Source: Flavobacterium cellulosilyticum (GTDB taxonomy: Bacteria > Bacteroidota > Bacteroidia > Flavobacteriales > Flavobacteriaceae). Taken from it: a stretch of DNA of 64,000 nucleotides. Positions 35,020 through 43,351 of this stretch are shown in pieces; position 1 is the stretch's first letter, and each line of letters starts with the position of its first letter. The notes under the pieces were generated by a model. The model saw only the letters and a program-made list of their open reading frames with translations, was not told the origin of the DNA and made no database searches. The stretch is taken from positions 62,001 to 126,000 of the forward strand of contig NZ_SMFK01000002.1 in the NCBI RefSeq assembly GCF_004349355.1, in the 5' to 3' direction. Position numbers and translations under genes: made by a program.

Positions 35020-36183
35020 ATGAACATAATTTTATCATTATTAATTATTGGTTTTATTTTTTACACCACTAAGTTATCTTTTATAAAGTGTAGTACGAAT
35101 CAAAAAGTGTTTTTACTGGTGCTTTTAATAGGTCATTATACATCAATGTGTTTCGCCTATCAAGATACTATTGATTTTCCAGGATGTGATGCCTTTAATT
35201 TTTATAAAAATGCGGTTGAGGCCGACTCTTGGGTTGAATTAATTGGACTAGGAAGTACTTTCATGACTTTTTTAATTTATCCGTTGGTAAAAGCGGGAGT
35301 GAATTTGTTTGTTCTAACGTTACTGTTTGCGACCATAAGTTACCAAGCATTTTTGTTGTTATTTGGCGAAATGAGGAAGTCAAAAACAAATAATTTACAT
35401 TTTTATGGAATACCCATAAGCCAGTTCTTTTTTTTACTGCCTTCTTTGCATTATTGGTCAGGATTTCTAGGAAAAGATGTTTTGGTTTTTTTTATTTTGA
35501 CCTACTTATTATTTGAATTTAAAAATAAAGCTTCGATTCACTTTTTACATATTTTTGCCCTACTATTGTTTCTGTTGCTTCGACTTCATATTTTTATGGC
35601 AGTTTTTGTGGCTGTAATAATTTATTTTTTCACTCAAAAAGATGTGGCTAAGGAATTGAAAATAAAAATGTCAATTTTAGCTTTGGGAATTTTAAGTATT
35701 TCAATTTCAATAATTGCGAGTTTTGAAAAAATTAATAATTTAACTTTAGGAACTATTTTAGAAAAATGGAAAGAAATTAATTGGTTTGCTTTGCACAGCG
35801 GTAGTGGTATTGATTTATCTGAATTATCTTATATAGGAAGAGTTGGGTTGCTATTGTTTCGGCCTTTATTTTATGATGCAAAAACGGACAATCAATATTT
35901 TATTTCAATAGAAAACTGTGTTGTTTTATTGATGGTCAGTTTAATCAGTTTTGGATTATTTGCCAAGAGAAAACAAATTAAGATGGCTAATGAAGTTAAA
36001 ATGGCTTTTCTAATAGCAATTTGTAATCTACTGTTGATTTCAGTTTATATTTATAATTTAGGGTTAGCGAGTCGAATGCGATTAATGATTATGCCCTTTT
36101 TATTTTATGCGTTGCATCAAATTTATTGTAACAATGTAGATAAAAATAAAATTCATATTATTTTTCCATTTTTCAAAAAATAA
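35020..36183 (+). CDS. Polytopic membrane protein, possible polymerase
   Basis: 387 residues with about 9-10 membrane segments and few charged residues. DAFNFYKNAVEADSW (about 58-72) is a short outside loop, and FFLLPSLHYWSGFLGKDVLV (about 138-157) has a P-S-x-x-x-W-S-x-x-x-x-K-D motif I have seen in membrane proteins of polysaccharide loci, often annotated as hypothetical or EpsG/Wzy-like. It lies 2 bases behind asnB and 26 bases before a PglA-like transferase. A polymerase or a membrane glycosyltransferase role is possible, but I do not recognise a family with certainty. Confidence 0.55.
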   Translation: MNIILSLLIIGFIFYTTKLSFIKCSTNQKVFLLVLLIGHYTSMCFAYQDTIDFPGCDAFNFYKNAVEADSWVELIGLGSTFMTFLIYPLVKAGVNLFVLTLLFATISYQAFLLLFGEMRKSKTNNLHFYGIPISQFFFLLPSLHYWSGFLGKDVLVFFILTYLLFEFKNKASIHFLHIFALLLFLLLRLHIFMAVFVAVIIYFFTQKDVAKELKIKMSILALGILSISISIIASFEKINNLTLGTILEKWKEINWFALHSGSGIDLSELSYIGRVGLLLFRPLFYDAKTDNQYFISIENCVVLLMVSLISFGLFAKRKQIKMANEVKMAFLIAICNLLLISVYIYNLGLASRMRLMIMPFLFYALHQIYCNNVDKNKIHIIFPFFKK

Positions 36184-36209
36184 AACATTGGTTAAATTAT
36201 AAGTAGTTG

Positions 36210-37358
36210 ATGAGGAAAAAAATAATTAGGATAACGACGGTTCCCATTTCTTTAGAAAAACTTCTCGAGAACCAATTGCGTTATATGAAACAGTATTATG
36301 ATGTAATTGCAGTTTCTTCAGATGCACCTTATTTAGAAAAGGTGGGATTAATGCAAGAAGTTCCGGTTTTTTCAATAGAAATGACCCGAAAGATAACTCC
36401 TATTCAAGATGTAATTGCGGTTTGGAGATTGTATCGATTCTTTAAAAATGAAAAACCATTTATAGTGCATACACATACTCCAAAAGCAGGAACTTTGGGC
36501 ATGATTGCGGCCAAGTTGGCAGGTGTTCCCCATAGACTTCACACCATCGCTGGACTTCCATTACTAGAAACAACTGGGAATAAACGTAAATTATTGGATC
36601 TAGTTGAAAAATGGACTTATGCTGCAGCCACAATGATTTATCCCAATTCCTTTGGTTTGAAAGAGATTATCATTCAAGAAAAATTTTGCAAACCTGAAAA
36701 ATTAAAAGTGATTGGTAATGGCAGTTCAAACGGAATCAATACAACCATTTTTAATCCTGATTTATTTTCTCCAACAGATAAAGCTAATTTAAAATCCGAA
36801 CTAGGGATTAGTTCAGATGATTTTGTGTTTATTTTCGTAGGTCGGTTAGTGGGGGATAAGGGGATTAACGAATTGGTAGCTGCTTTTCAAAAAATGGAGG
36901 TTTTACATCCTTCTGTAAAATTACTTTTGGTGGGTTCTAAGGAAGTTGAACTGGATCCGTTGCAATCAGAAACTTCTAATCAGATAAATTCGAATCCGAA
37001 TATAATAAGCGTAGGACATCAAAACGATGTTCGTCCCTATTTTGCGGTTTCTAATGTTTTAGTATTTCCAAGTTATCGTGAAGGCTTTCCAAATGTCGTG
37101 ATGCAAGCCGGAGCCATGGGCTTAGCTAGTATTGTTACCAATATAAATGGTTGCAACGAAATTGTTGAATCAGGGAAAAACGGATTAATTATTCCAGTAA
37201 AAAACGAAAGTGCGTTGCTAAATGCAATGATTCAAATGTTTGAAAGTCCAAATAATCTTCATGAAATGAGGAGTAATGCAAGGCCAATGATAGTTTTACG
37301 CTATCAACAAGAGGTAGTTTGGAAAGCCATTTTATCGGAATATAATAAATTAGAATAA
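36210..37358 (+). CDS. GT4 glycosyltransferase, PglA/WbnK-like
   Basis: 382 residues from ATG 36210 (preceded in frame by a TTG). N-terminal domain with [20 protein letters not shown] (about 88-107) and [20 protein letters not shown] (about 112-131), a signature of the PglA and CapH/J-type GT4 group that act on bacillosamine-type or FucNAc-type lipid acceptors. C-terminal region: [20 protein letters not shown] in one strand and loop, then [20 protein letters not shown] (about 288-307), the donor E-x7 site. It is followed after one base by a PglC-like phosphoglycosyl transferase. The pair suggests it adds the second sugar to the lipid-linked amino sugar made by the genes that follow. Confidence 0.8.
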   Translation: MRKKIIRITTVPISLEKLLENQLRYMKQYYDVIAVSSDAPYLEKVGLMQEVPVFSIEMTRKITPIQDVIAVWRLYRFFKNEKPFIVHTHTPKAGTLGMIAAKLAGVPHRLHTIAGLPLLETTGNKRKLLDLVEKWTYAAATMIYPNSFGLKEIIIQEKFCKPEKLKVIGNGSSNGINTTIFNPDLFSPTDKANLKSELGISSDDFVFIFVGRLVGDKGINELVAAFQKMEVLHPSVKLLLVGSKEVELDPLQSETSNQINSNPNIISVGHQNDVRPYFAVSNVLVFPSYREGFPNVVMQAGAMGLASIVTNINGCNEIVESGKNGLIIPVKNESALLNAMIQMFESPNNLHEMRSNARPMIVLRYQQEVVWKAILSEYNKLE

Positions 37359-37359
37359 G

Positions 37360-37962
37360 GTGTATAAAATTTTTTTTAAATTATTATTTGATACTATATT
37401 TGCCACTATTGGTTTAGTGCTATTAAGCCCAATATTTATTTTTGCAACAGTAGGTTTGTTTATTGCCAATCACGGGAAACCGTTTTTTTTTCAACTGCGT
37501 CCCGGATTGAATGGTGAGATTTTTAAGATTATCAAGTTCAAAACCATGAACGAGAAAAAAGATTGTGAAGGTAATTTATTATCAGATGAAAAAAGGTTGA
37601 CGAAAATTGGTAAATTTGTGCGAAAAACATCTTTGGATGAAATACCTCAATTGATAAATGTGATTAAAGGAGATATGAGTTTGATAGGGCCAAGACCATT
37701 ATTGCCGGAATACTTGCCTTTGTATAATAAAAAACAAAATCGACGTCATGAAGTAAAACCCGGCATAACAGGTTGGGCACAAGTGAACGGAAGGAATGCG
37801 ATTAGTTGGCAACAAAAGTTTGAATTTGATGTCTGGTATGTTGATCACATTTCATTTGGTATGGATTTAAAAATATTTTTATGGACCCTAAATAAAGTAT
37901 TTGTTCGAGAAGGGATAAACAGTATAGGACAAGTGACAACAGAAGCTTTTAAAGGGAATTAA
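37360..37962 (+). CDS. pglC: Phosphoglycosyl transferase, PglC-like
   Basis: 200 residues. Starts with GTG, one base after the previous stop. [26 protein letters not shown] carries the K-x-x-F-D motif and re-entrant helix, followed by [14 protein letters not shown] (about 50-63), [26 protein letters not shown] (split over about 90-116; Asp-Glu catalytic pair) and [18 protein letters not shown] (about 133-150). It transfers an amino-sugar phosphate from UDP to undecaprenyl phosphate. Its neighbours (PglA-like before; PglD-, PglE-like after) argue for UDP-Qui2NAc4N-acyl, the bacillosamine-type sugar, as substrate. This is the third such transferase in the window (others 10861, 11529). Confidence 0.87.
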   Translation: MYKIFFKLLFDTIFATIGLVLLSPIFIFATVGLFIANHGKPFFFQLRPGLNGEIFKIIKFKTMNEKKDCEGNLLSDEKRLTKIGKFVRKTSLDEIPQLINVIKGDMSLIGPRPLLPEYLPLYNKKQNRRHEVKPGITGWAQVNGRNAISWQQKFEFDVWYVDHISFGMDLKIFLWTLNKVFVREGINSIGQVTTEAFKGN

Positions 37963-37963
37963 A

Positions 37964-38968
37964 ATGGGAGCTATAATAACGGCGATAGAATATGTATATC
38001 CGAAACAAAAAATAAGTAATGAAGATTTGTCAAATCAATTCCCAGAATATGATTTTTCTAAATTTGAAGAAAAGGTTGGGATAAAAAACAGGTACTGGGT
38101 TCAGGAAAACGAAACGGCTTTTGATTTAGCAAAGCAAGCGTGCAATGAATTATTTAAGAAAATCAATAAGGACGATATTGATTATGTTTTATATTGTACT
38201 CAAAGCCCAGAGTATTTTTTGCCGACAACAGCCTGTATTTTGCAAAACCATTTAGGGTTAAAAAAAAATATTGGTGCTTTGGATTTTAATCTTGGATGTT
38301 CGGGTTTTACGTATGGACTTAGTCTTGCAAAAGGATTGATAAATTCTGGTCAAGCAAAAAACATATTGTTGGTCACCGCTGAAACATATTCAAAATATTT
38401 ACATCCGAAAGACCGTTCCAATAGAGCTATTTTTGGCGATGCAGCAGCAGCTACTTTAATTTCATTTTCCATAGAGGAATATATAGGTGAATTTTTATTT
38501 GGAACTGATGGTGCTGGATATGATAAATTAATAGTTAAAAATGGGTGCAGTAAATCACCATTTAATGCTGAAGTTGAAGAAATTGAGTATGGAACAGATA
38601 ACATTTATTCTGACAATCATTTGTATATGAATGGTCCAGAAGTTTTCGATTTTACTAATAATGTAATACCAAATTTCACTAAAGAAATTGTATTAAAAAA
38701 CGCAATGGCATTAGATAAAATTGATCAATTTGTGTTTCATCAGGCGAATGCTTTTATGCTAAATTTTATGCGTAAAAGATTAAAAATAGAATCCAATTCC
38801 TTTTTCATTGATATGGAAGACGGAGGAAATACAGTTTCTTGTACAATCCCAATAGCTTTGAAAAAATATAGCCAATCTATAAATGAAAATGAAAACATTC
38901 TGGTTGTTGGGTTTGGTGTAGGTTTATCATGGTGTGGAGGATTAATAAAAATAAATAGAAAATTATAA
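37964..38968 (+). CDS. 3-oxoacyl-ACP synthase III-like condensing enzyme
   Basis: 334 residues of the FabH/KAS III family. The active-site Cys112 is in DFNLGCSGFTYGL, His259 in FHQANAFML, and Asn in MEDGGNTVSCTIP (about 288), so the Cys-His-Asn triad is complete. GDAAAATLIS is also typical. KAS III starts acyl chains by condensing a short acyl-CoA with malonyl-ACP. Here the gene is 1 base behind a PglC-like gene and 13 bases before an ACP gene, far from any fatty-acid operon, so I infer a dedicated acyl donor for an amino sugar rather than housekeeping FabH. The product chain length cannot be read from sequence. Confidence 0.85.
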   Translation: MGAIITAIEYVYPKQKISNEDLSNQFPEYDFSKFEEKVGIKNRYWVQENETAFDLAKQACNELFKKINKDDIDYVLYCTQSPEYFLPTTACILQNHLGLKKNIGALDFNLGCSGFTYGLSLAKGLINSGQAKNILLVTAETYSKYLHPKDRSNRAIFGDAAAATLISFSIEEYIGEFLFGTDGAGYDKLIVKNGCSKSPFNAEVEEIEYGTDNIYSDNHLYMNGPEVFDFTNNVIPNFTKEIVLKNAMALDKIDQFVFHQANAFMLNFMRKRLKIESNSFFIDMEDGGNTVSCTIPIALKKYSQSINENENILVVGFGVGLSWCGGLIKINRKL

Positions 38969-38981
38969 AAGGGATATAACA

Positions 38982-39212
38982 ATGATAAAACAAGATTTTT
39001 TGTTACGATTAAAAGAAGAGTTAGAATTAGAAGCTACTCTTGAGGGTTCTGTAGAATTAAAAGAATTAGATGAGTGGGATTCTATGGTGACTATGGTTTT
39101 GATTGGATTTGTTTCAAATGAATTTGATGTAATTCTTAATCCAGATGACATTAAAGAAATGACTACAATTGATTCTCTTATGAGCAGAATAGGTATGGAA
39201 AAATTTAATTAA
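38982..39212 (+). CDS. Acyl carrier protein
   Basis: 76 residues, acidic, with the ACP pattern LDEWDSMVTMVLIGFVSNEF. Ser34 of the D-S-M motif is the likely 4-phosphopantetheine site (housekeeping ACP has D-S-L). A four-helix layout is expected, with C-terminal TIDSLMSRIG. It differs from fatty-acid ACP in the EWDSM sequence, which recalls the stand-alone ACPs found in secondary biosynthesis and in LPS modification loci. It lies between a KAS III gene and an SDR gene, and would carry the growing acyl chain for those enzymes. Confidence 0.85.
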   Translation: MIKQDFLLRLKEELELEATLEGSVELKELDEWDSMVTMVLIGFVSNEFDVILNPDDIKEMTTIDSLMSRIGMEKFN

Positions 39213-39238
39213 ATGCTTTATTTATTTAATAGTATATA

Positions 39239-39967
39239 ATGAATATTATTTTAACGGGTGCTACTTCGGGAATAGGTTTTGAAACTTTAAAGCAATTGGT
39301 AGAAAACGGACATACTGTTTTTGCAATTGGAAGAGATTTTTCAAAAATCGATGCCTATATTGAGGACAATAAAAATCATATAATAAAGTATGTTTTTGAT
39401 TTTAAAAACATTCAAGATATTGAAGATTTATTTTCTAAATTTGAGTTAGCAAAAGATAAGTTGGATGGGTTGATACATTGTGCTGGAATTGAAGAGACAC
39501 TACCATTGACTTTATATACTCCTGATAAAATAAAACAGATTTATGATATTAATGTTTTTGCAGGAATAGAATTATTAAGACATTTTACAAAAAAGAAATA
39601 CAGTAACGAGGGTTCGAGTGTTGTTTTTATGTCATCTGTTATGGGGATTCTTGGGCAACCTGGAAAAATTGGATATTGTTCTTCTAAAGCAGCCGTTTTA
39701 GGGATGGTTAAAGCAAGTGCACTGGAATTTTCCAAAAGGAAAATTAGGGTTAATGCCGTTTTGCCAGGTGTAGTTAATACTCCAATGACACAAAATTTAT
39801 TTGCACAATTAGATGAGGGGAACATAAAACAAATTACAGACATGCATCCTTTAGGATTAGGTGAAGTAGAGGATATTGTTCCGATGATTCTTTTTTTAAT
39901 ATCTAAAGATTCAAAATGGATTACAGGGCAAAGCTTTATAATTGATGGTGGTTATTCTGTTAAGTAA
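39239..39967 (+). CDS. Short-chain dehydrogenase, FabG-like ketoreductase
   Basis: 242 residues, classical SDR. TGATSGIGFETL (6-17) is the cofactor loop, CAGIEETLPL holds the N/C-A-G motif at about 81, MSSVMGILGQPGKIGYCSSK covers the catalytic Ser and Tyr146-x3-Lys150, and VNAVLPGVVNTPMT and ITGQSFIIDGG are FabG-like. Probably reduces a 3-oxoacyl-ACP to a 3-hydroxyacyl-ACP. With the KAS III and ACP upstream it makes a minimal chain-building set. A dehydratase and enoyl reductase are absent, so the chain would keep its hydroxyl groups, fitting a hydroxyacyl amide on the sugar. Confidence 0.8.
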   Translation: MNIILTGATSGIGFETLKQLVENGHTVFAIGRDFSKIDAYIEDNKNHIIKYVFDFKNIQDIEDLFSKFELAKDKLDGLIHCAGIEETLPLTLYTPDKIKQIYDINVFAGIELLRHFTKKKYSNEGSSVVFMSSVMGILGQPGKIGYCSSKAAVLGMVKASALEFSKRKIRVNAVLPGVVNTPMTQNLFAQLDEGNIKQITDMHPLGLGEVEDIVPMILFLISKDSKWITGQSFIIDGGYSVK

Positions 39968-40044
39968 ATAATATATATAGTAATTTTAGAACTCTTTTGG
40001 AGTTTAATTGAAAATAATTTGTTAAAACCCATACAAATAAAAAA

Positions 40045-40689
40045 ATGATGAAAATTGCTATCATAGGAGCTGGGGGCTTTGGAAGAGAGGTTAAAATGCT
40101 TATTGATCAGATAAACTTAAAACATAAGCAGTATGAGTTTATAGGTTTTTTTGATGATGGAATTGAAAAAGACTCATTGGTGAATGGTTTTCCTGTATTA
40201 GGAAATATAGACGATATTAACACCATTAATTACGATATTGCTATAGTTATAGCAATCGGAAATCCAAACACCAAAAAGAATATTTTAAATAAGATCAATA
40301 GCAAAAAAGTTGTTTTTCCTACTTTAATTCATCCAAATGTACAGTTTGATAATGATGGGGTAACTATTGGAAAAGGATGCATAATATGCGCATCAAACAT
40401 TATCACTGTTAATGTTACCATAGGAGATTTTGTTATTCTAAATTTGATGTGTACTGTTGGACATGATGTAATTATAAATGACTTTTGTTCCTTTATGCCA
40501 TCAGTTAATATTTCAGGAGAAGTAATAATAGAACAAGGGGTCTATATTGGAACTGGAGCTGTAATTATTAACCAATTGAATATAGGGGAGAATACGATAG
40601 TAGGAGCTGGTTCTCTTGTTGTTAAAACATTACCAAAAAACTGTACTGCACTAGGAATTCCTGCAAAACCTATTAAATACCATGAATAA
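40045..40689 (+). CDS. PglD-like N-acyltransferase of a UDP-4-amino-sugar
   Basis: 214 residues. An N-terminal Rossmann-like domain with IIGAGGFGREVK (6-17) is followed by a left-handed beta-helix with hexapeptide repeats (VTIGKGCIIC about 110-119, VTIGDFVILN, GEVIIEQGVYIGTGAV, IGENTIVGAGSLVVK) and NCTALGIPAKPIKY at the end. The size and two-domain form match PglD/NeuD/PerB. PglD uses acetyl-CoA to acylate UDP-4-amino-QuiNAc. Because a KAS III-ACP-SDR set lies just upstream, this member may instead accept a hydroxyacyl group. It overlaps the PglE-like gene by 8 bases. An ATG at 40048 is an equal start. Confidence 0.82.
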   Translation: MMKIAIIGAGGFGREVKMLIDQINLKHKQYEFIGFFDDGIEKDSLVNGFPVLGNIDDINTINYDIAIVIAIGNPNTKKNILNKINSKKVVFPTLIHPNVQFDNDGVTIGKGCIICASNIITVNVTIGDFVILNLMCTVGHDVIINDFCSFMPSVNISGEVIIEQGVYIGTGAVIINQLNIGENTIVGAGSLVVKTLPKNCTALGIPAKPIKYHE

Positions 40690-41827
40690 ACCAAAAATAT
40701 TTATTTCTTCCCCTCACATGGGAGGCAGTGAACAAAAATTTATACAAGAAGCTTTCGATACCAATTGGATTGCTCCGCTGGGTCCAAATGTCAGTGGGTT
40801 TGAAAGTGATTTAGAAAACTATATTCAAGAAAAGAAGTTTGTAGCTGCTTTAAGTTCTGGAACAGCGGCAATTCATCTTGGACTTATTTTGTTAGGAGTA
40901 AAAGCAGGTGATGAAGTGATTTGTCAAAGTATGACATTTTCGGCCTCAGCAAACCCAATTTTATATTTAGGTGCTACTCCAGTTTTTATAGATAGTGAAC
41001 TCGAAACTTGGAATCTTTGTCCAAAGGTATTGGACGAAGCTATTTTTGATATGCAAGAAAAGGGAAGAAAACCTAAAGCAATTATTGCGGTGCATCTTTA
41101 TGGAATTCCTTACCAAATTGAAGCCATTCGTTTGGTGGCAGACAAATATAATATTCCAATTTTAGAAGATAGTGCCGAAGCTGTTGGAAGTAGTTATAAA
41201 GGTAAAAAATGTGGTACTTTTGGCGATATTGGTGTACTGTCATTTAATGGAAATAAAATCATAACCACATCGGGAGGTGGTGCTATTGTAACATCAACGA
41301 ATGTTCTAAAACAAAAAGCTATTTTTTTTGCAACCCAATCCAGAGATGATGCACCTCATTATCAACATAGCGAAATAGGGTATAATTATAGGTTGAGCAA
41401 TGTTAGTGCAGGTATTGGAAGAGGACAAATGGAAGTTTTAGAATCACGCGTCAACTTACGTAGAGAGATGCATCATTTTTATGAAGATTTATTCAAAGAT
41501 ATAAATGGAGTAACCTTATTTACTGTAGATGATAAAGATTATTATGCCAATTATTGGTTGAGTTCTATATTAATTGATCCCAAATTGACTAATGGGATTG
41601 ACAGGGAAACTGTTCGACTTGCATTCGAAGCTGAAAATATTGAAAGCCGACCTTTATGGAAACCAATGCATTTACAACCTATCTTCGAAAAATATCCTTA
41701 TTATGGTAACCAAGTTGCAGAAACCTTATTCGAAAAAGGATTGTGTTTACCATCAGGTTCCAGTCTATCAGATGAAGACAGATTAAGAATAAAAAATGTA
41801 ATCTATAATTTATTCGCGATTAATTAG
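40682..41827 (+). CDS. pglE: UDP-4-amino-sugar aminotransferase, PglE/DegT family
   Basis: 381 residues, PLP-dependent DegT/DnrJ/EryC1 family. AALSSGTAAIHLGLILLGV (about 53-71) binds the cofactor phosphate, EDSAEAVGS (about 162-170) holds the Asp over the PLP nitrogen, and Lys192 in SFNGNKIITTSGGG forms the Schiff base. It starts SPHMGGSEQKFIQEAFDTNWIAP, which matches the PglE-type group that transaminates UDP-4-keto-6-deoxy-GlcNAc to UDP-Qui2NAc4N. The upstream gene encodes the acyltransferase for the new amine, and the dehydratase that makes the ketosugar is at 44461. Confidence 0.88.
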   Translation: MNKPKIFISSPHMGGSEQKFIQEAFDTNWIAPLGPNVSGFESDLENYIQEKKFVAALSSGTAAIHLGLILLGVKAGDEVICQSMTFSASANPILYLGATPVFIDSELETWNLCPKVLDEAIFDMQEKGRKPKAIIAVHLYGIPYQIEAIRLVADKYNIPILEDSAEAVGSSYKGKKCGTFGDIGVLSFNGNKIITTSGGGAIVTSTNVLKQKAIFFATQSRDDAPHYQHSEIGYNYRLSNVSAGIGRGQMEVLESRVNLRREMHHFYEDLFKDINGVTLFTVDDKDYYANYWLSSILIDPKLTNGIDRETVRLAFEAENIESRPLWKPMHLQPIFEKYPYYGNQVAETLFEKGLCLPSGSSLSDEDRLRIKNVIYNLFAIN

Positions 41828-41880
41828 AGTTTCAGTAATAGGATTGAACAAGTTAATATTCACCAATTTTTTATAAATAA

Positions 41881-42432
41881 ATGAACATAGAGAAAACTTT
41901 CATAGCAGATTTAGTAGTACTTAATCCTTCAATTTACAATGATGAAAGAGGCTATTTTTTTGAAGCCTATAATCAGTCTAAATTTAATAAAAATGGGATT
42001 GAATATCAATTTATACAGGACAATCAATCTTTTTCAAAACGAGGTGTCATACGTGGTTTGCATTTGCAAATCAATCCTTTTGCACAAGCCAAGTTAGTAC
42101 GTGTATTAGAAGGAGAAATTTTAGATGTAGCGGTAGATCTTCGAAAAAATTCACCTACCTATGGTAAGCATTTCAGCGTAGTATTGAGCTCAGAAAATAA
42201 AAAACAATTAATGGTTCCACATGGCTTTGCGCATGGTTTTTCAGTATTGAGCGAAACGGCATCTGTACTTTATAAAGTGGATCAAATATATCATAAAGAA
42301 AGCGAAAGAGGGATTCGATACGACGATCCTATTTTAGCTATCGATTGGCAAATAAATCCGGAAGAAGTGATAGTTTCTGAAAAGGATTTGATATTGCCTA
42401 GTTTAAATGAAGTTAATTGGTCATTTGAATAA
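41881..42432 (+). CDS. rfbC: dTDP-4-dehydrorhamnose 3,5-epimerase
   Basis: 183 residues, full-length RmlC. GVIRGLHLQINPFAQAKLVR (about 56-75) carries the catalytic His, with VLEGEILDVAVDLRKNSPTYGK and VPHGFAHGFSVLSE (about 119-132) after it. Converts dTDP-4-keto-6-deoxyglucose to dTDP-4-keto-rhamnose. It is followed by rmlD after one base and by rmlA; the rmlB gene is not here but at 22958. Confidence 0.95.
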   Translation: MNIEKTFIADLVVLNPSIYNDERGYFFEAYNQSKFNKNGIEYQFIQDNQSFSKRGVIRGLHLQINPFAQAKLVRVLEGEILDVAVDLRKNSPTYGKHFSVVLSSENKKQLMVPHGFAHGFSVLSETASVLYKVDQIYHKESERGIRYDDPILAIDWQINPEEVIVSEKDLILPSLNEVNWSFE

Positions 42433-42433
42433 T

Positions 42434-43285
42434 ATGAAAAAAGTACTTGTAACTGGAGCCAATGGACAATTGGGTTCAGAAATAAAAGAATTAGCGGTTC
42501 ATTATTCGAAATTTGATTTTATATTCACAGATATTGCCGATTTTCCATTAGATAAAGAGGCTGAAATAGTTGCCAATTTCAACCAAATTCAACCAGATAT
42601 TGTGATTAATTGCGCAGCCTATACTGCTGTAGATAAAGCAGAACAAGATCAGGAAACTGCGAATGCTATTAACCATTTAGCCATTAAAACTTTAGCTCAA
42701 TTGTGTAAAGAGACTAATGCTAAATTGATACATATTTCTACAGATTACGTTTTTGACGGAACATCAGCAATAGCCTATAAGGAAGAAGATATTCCTAATC
42801 CAAAAAGTGTATACGGAGTGACCAAATTAGCAGGTGAAATTGCTTGTCAAAGAGAATGTCCAGATGGTATTATTATTAGAACAGCTTGGGTTTATTCAGA
42901 ATTTGGAAATAATTTTGTAAAAACTATGTTGCGATTAATGACGGAAAGAGAAACATTGAGTGTAGTTAACGATCAAGTTGGTTCTCCAACATACGCAGCA
43001 GATTTAGCACAGGTAATTTTAACAATTTTAGACAATGAAAAATGGGAGCCTGGTACCTATCATTATTCAAATCATGGAGAAATAAGTTGGTTTGATTTTG
43101 CAAATGACATAAAAGAAATTGCAAATAAATCATGTGAGATAATTGGGATTCCAGCTTCCAATTATCCTACTCCAGCCGAAAGACCTGCTTATTCATTATT
43201 GAATAAAGCTAAAATTAAAGCAGTATATGATATAGATCCAGTAGATTATAAAATAAGTCTTAAGAAAATGATGGCAAGATTATAA
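42434..43285 (+). CDS. rfbD: dTDP-4-dehydrorhamnose reductase
   Basis: 283 residues, extended SDR. VTGANGQLGSE (5-15), STDYVFDG (about 101-108) and Y-x3-K as YGVTK (about 123-127). GSPTYAADLAQ and PAERPAYSLLN are typical of RmlD. Completes dTDP-L-rhamnose. The frame is also open from an ATG at 42407 within rmlC, but ATG 42434, one base after the rmlC stop, gives the normal N-terminus MKKVLVTGANG. Confidence 0.95.
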   Translation: MKKVLVTGANGQLGSEIKELAVHYSKFDFIFTDIADFPLDKEAEIVANFNQIQPDIVINCAAYTAVDKAEQDQETANAINHLAIKTLAQLCKETNAKLIHISTDYVFDGTSAIAYKEEDIPNPKSVYGVTKLAGEIACQRECPDGIIIRTAWVYSEFGNNFVKTMLRLMTERETLSVVNDQVGSPTYAADLAQVILTILDNEKWEPGTYHYSNHGEISWFDFANDIKEIANKSCEIIGIPASNYPTPAERPAYSLLNKAKIKAVYDIDPVDYKISLKKMMARL

Positions 43286-43307
43286 GAAAAGTGTTAGCTG
43301 TTTTTTT

Positions 43308-43330
43308 TTGTAATTCGGTTTTAATTACAA
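43308..43330 (+). other. Hairpin between rfbD and rfbA
   Basis: TTGTAATT (43308-43315) and AATTACAA (43323-43330) form an 8-bp perfect but AT-rich stem with a 7-base loop. It is preceded, not followed, by a T-run, so it does not look like a + strand terminator. On the opposite strand the T-run would read as A, also unhelpful. It may affect message processing, or be incidental. Confidence 0.3.
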
Positions 43331-43351
43331 TTCATAACTCAAAATAAAAAT

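Noticed and set aside
42407..42433. Earlier ATG for rfbD within rfbC
   Set aside because: The standard RmlD N-terminus begins at MKKVLVTGANG (42434).
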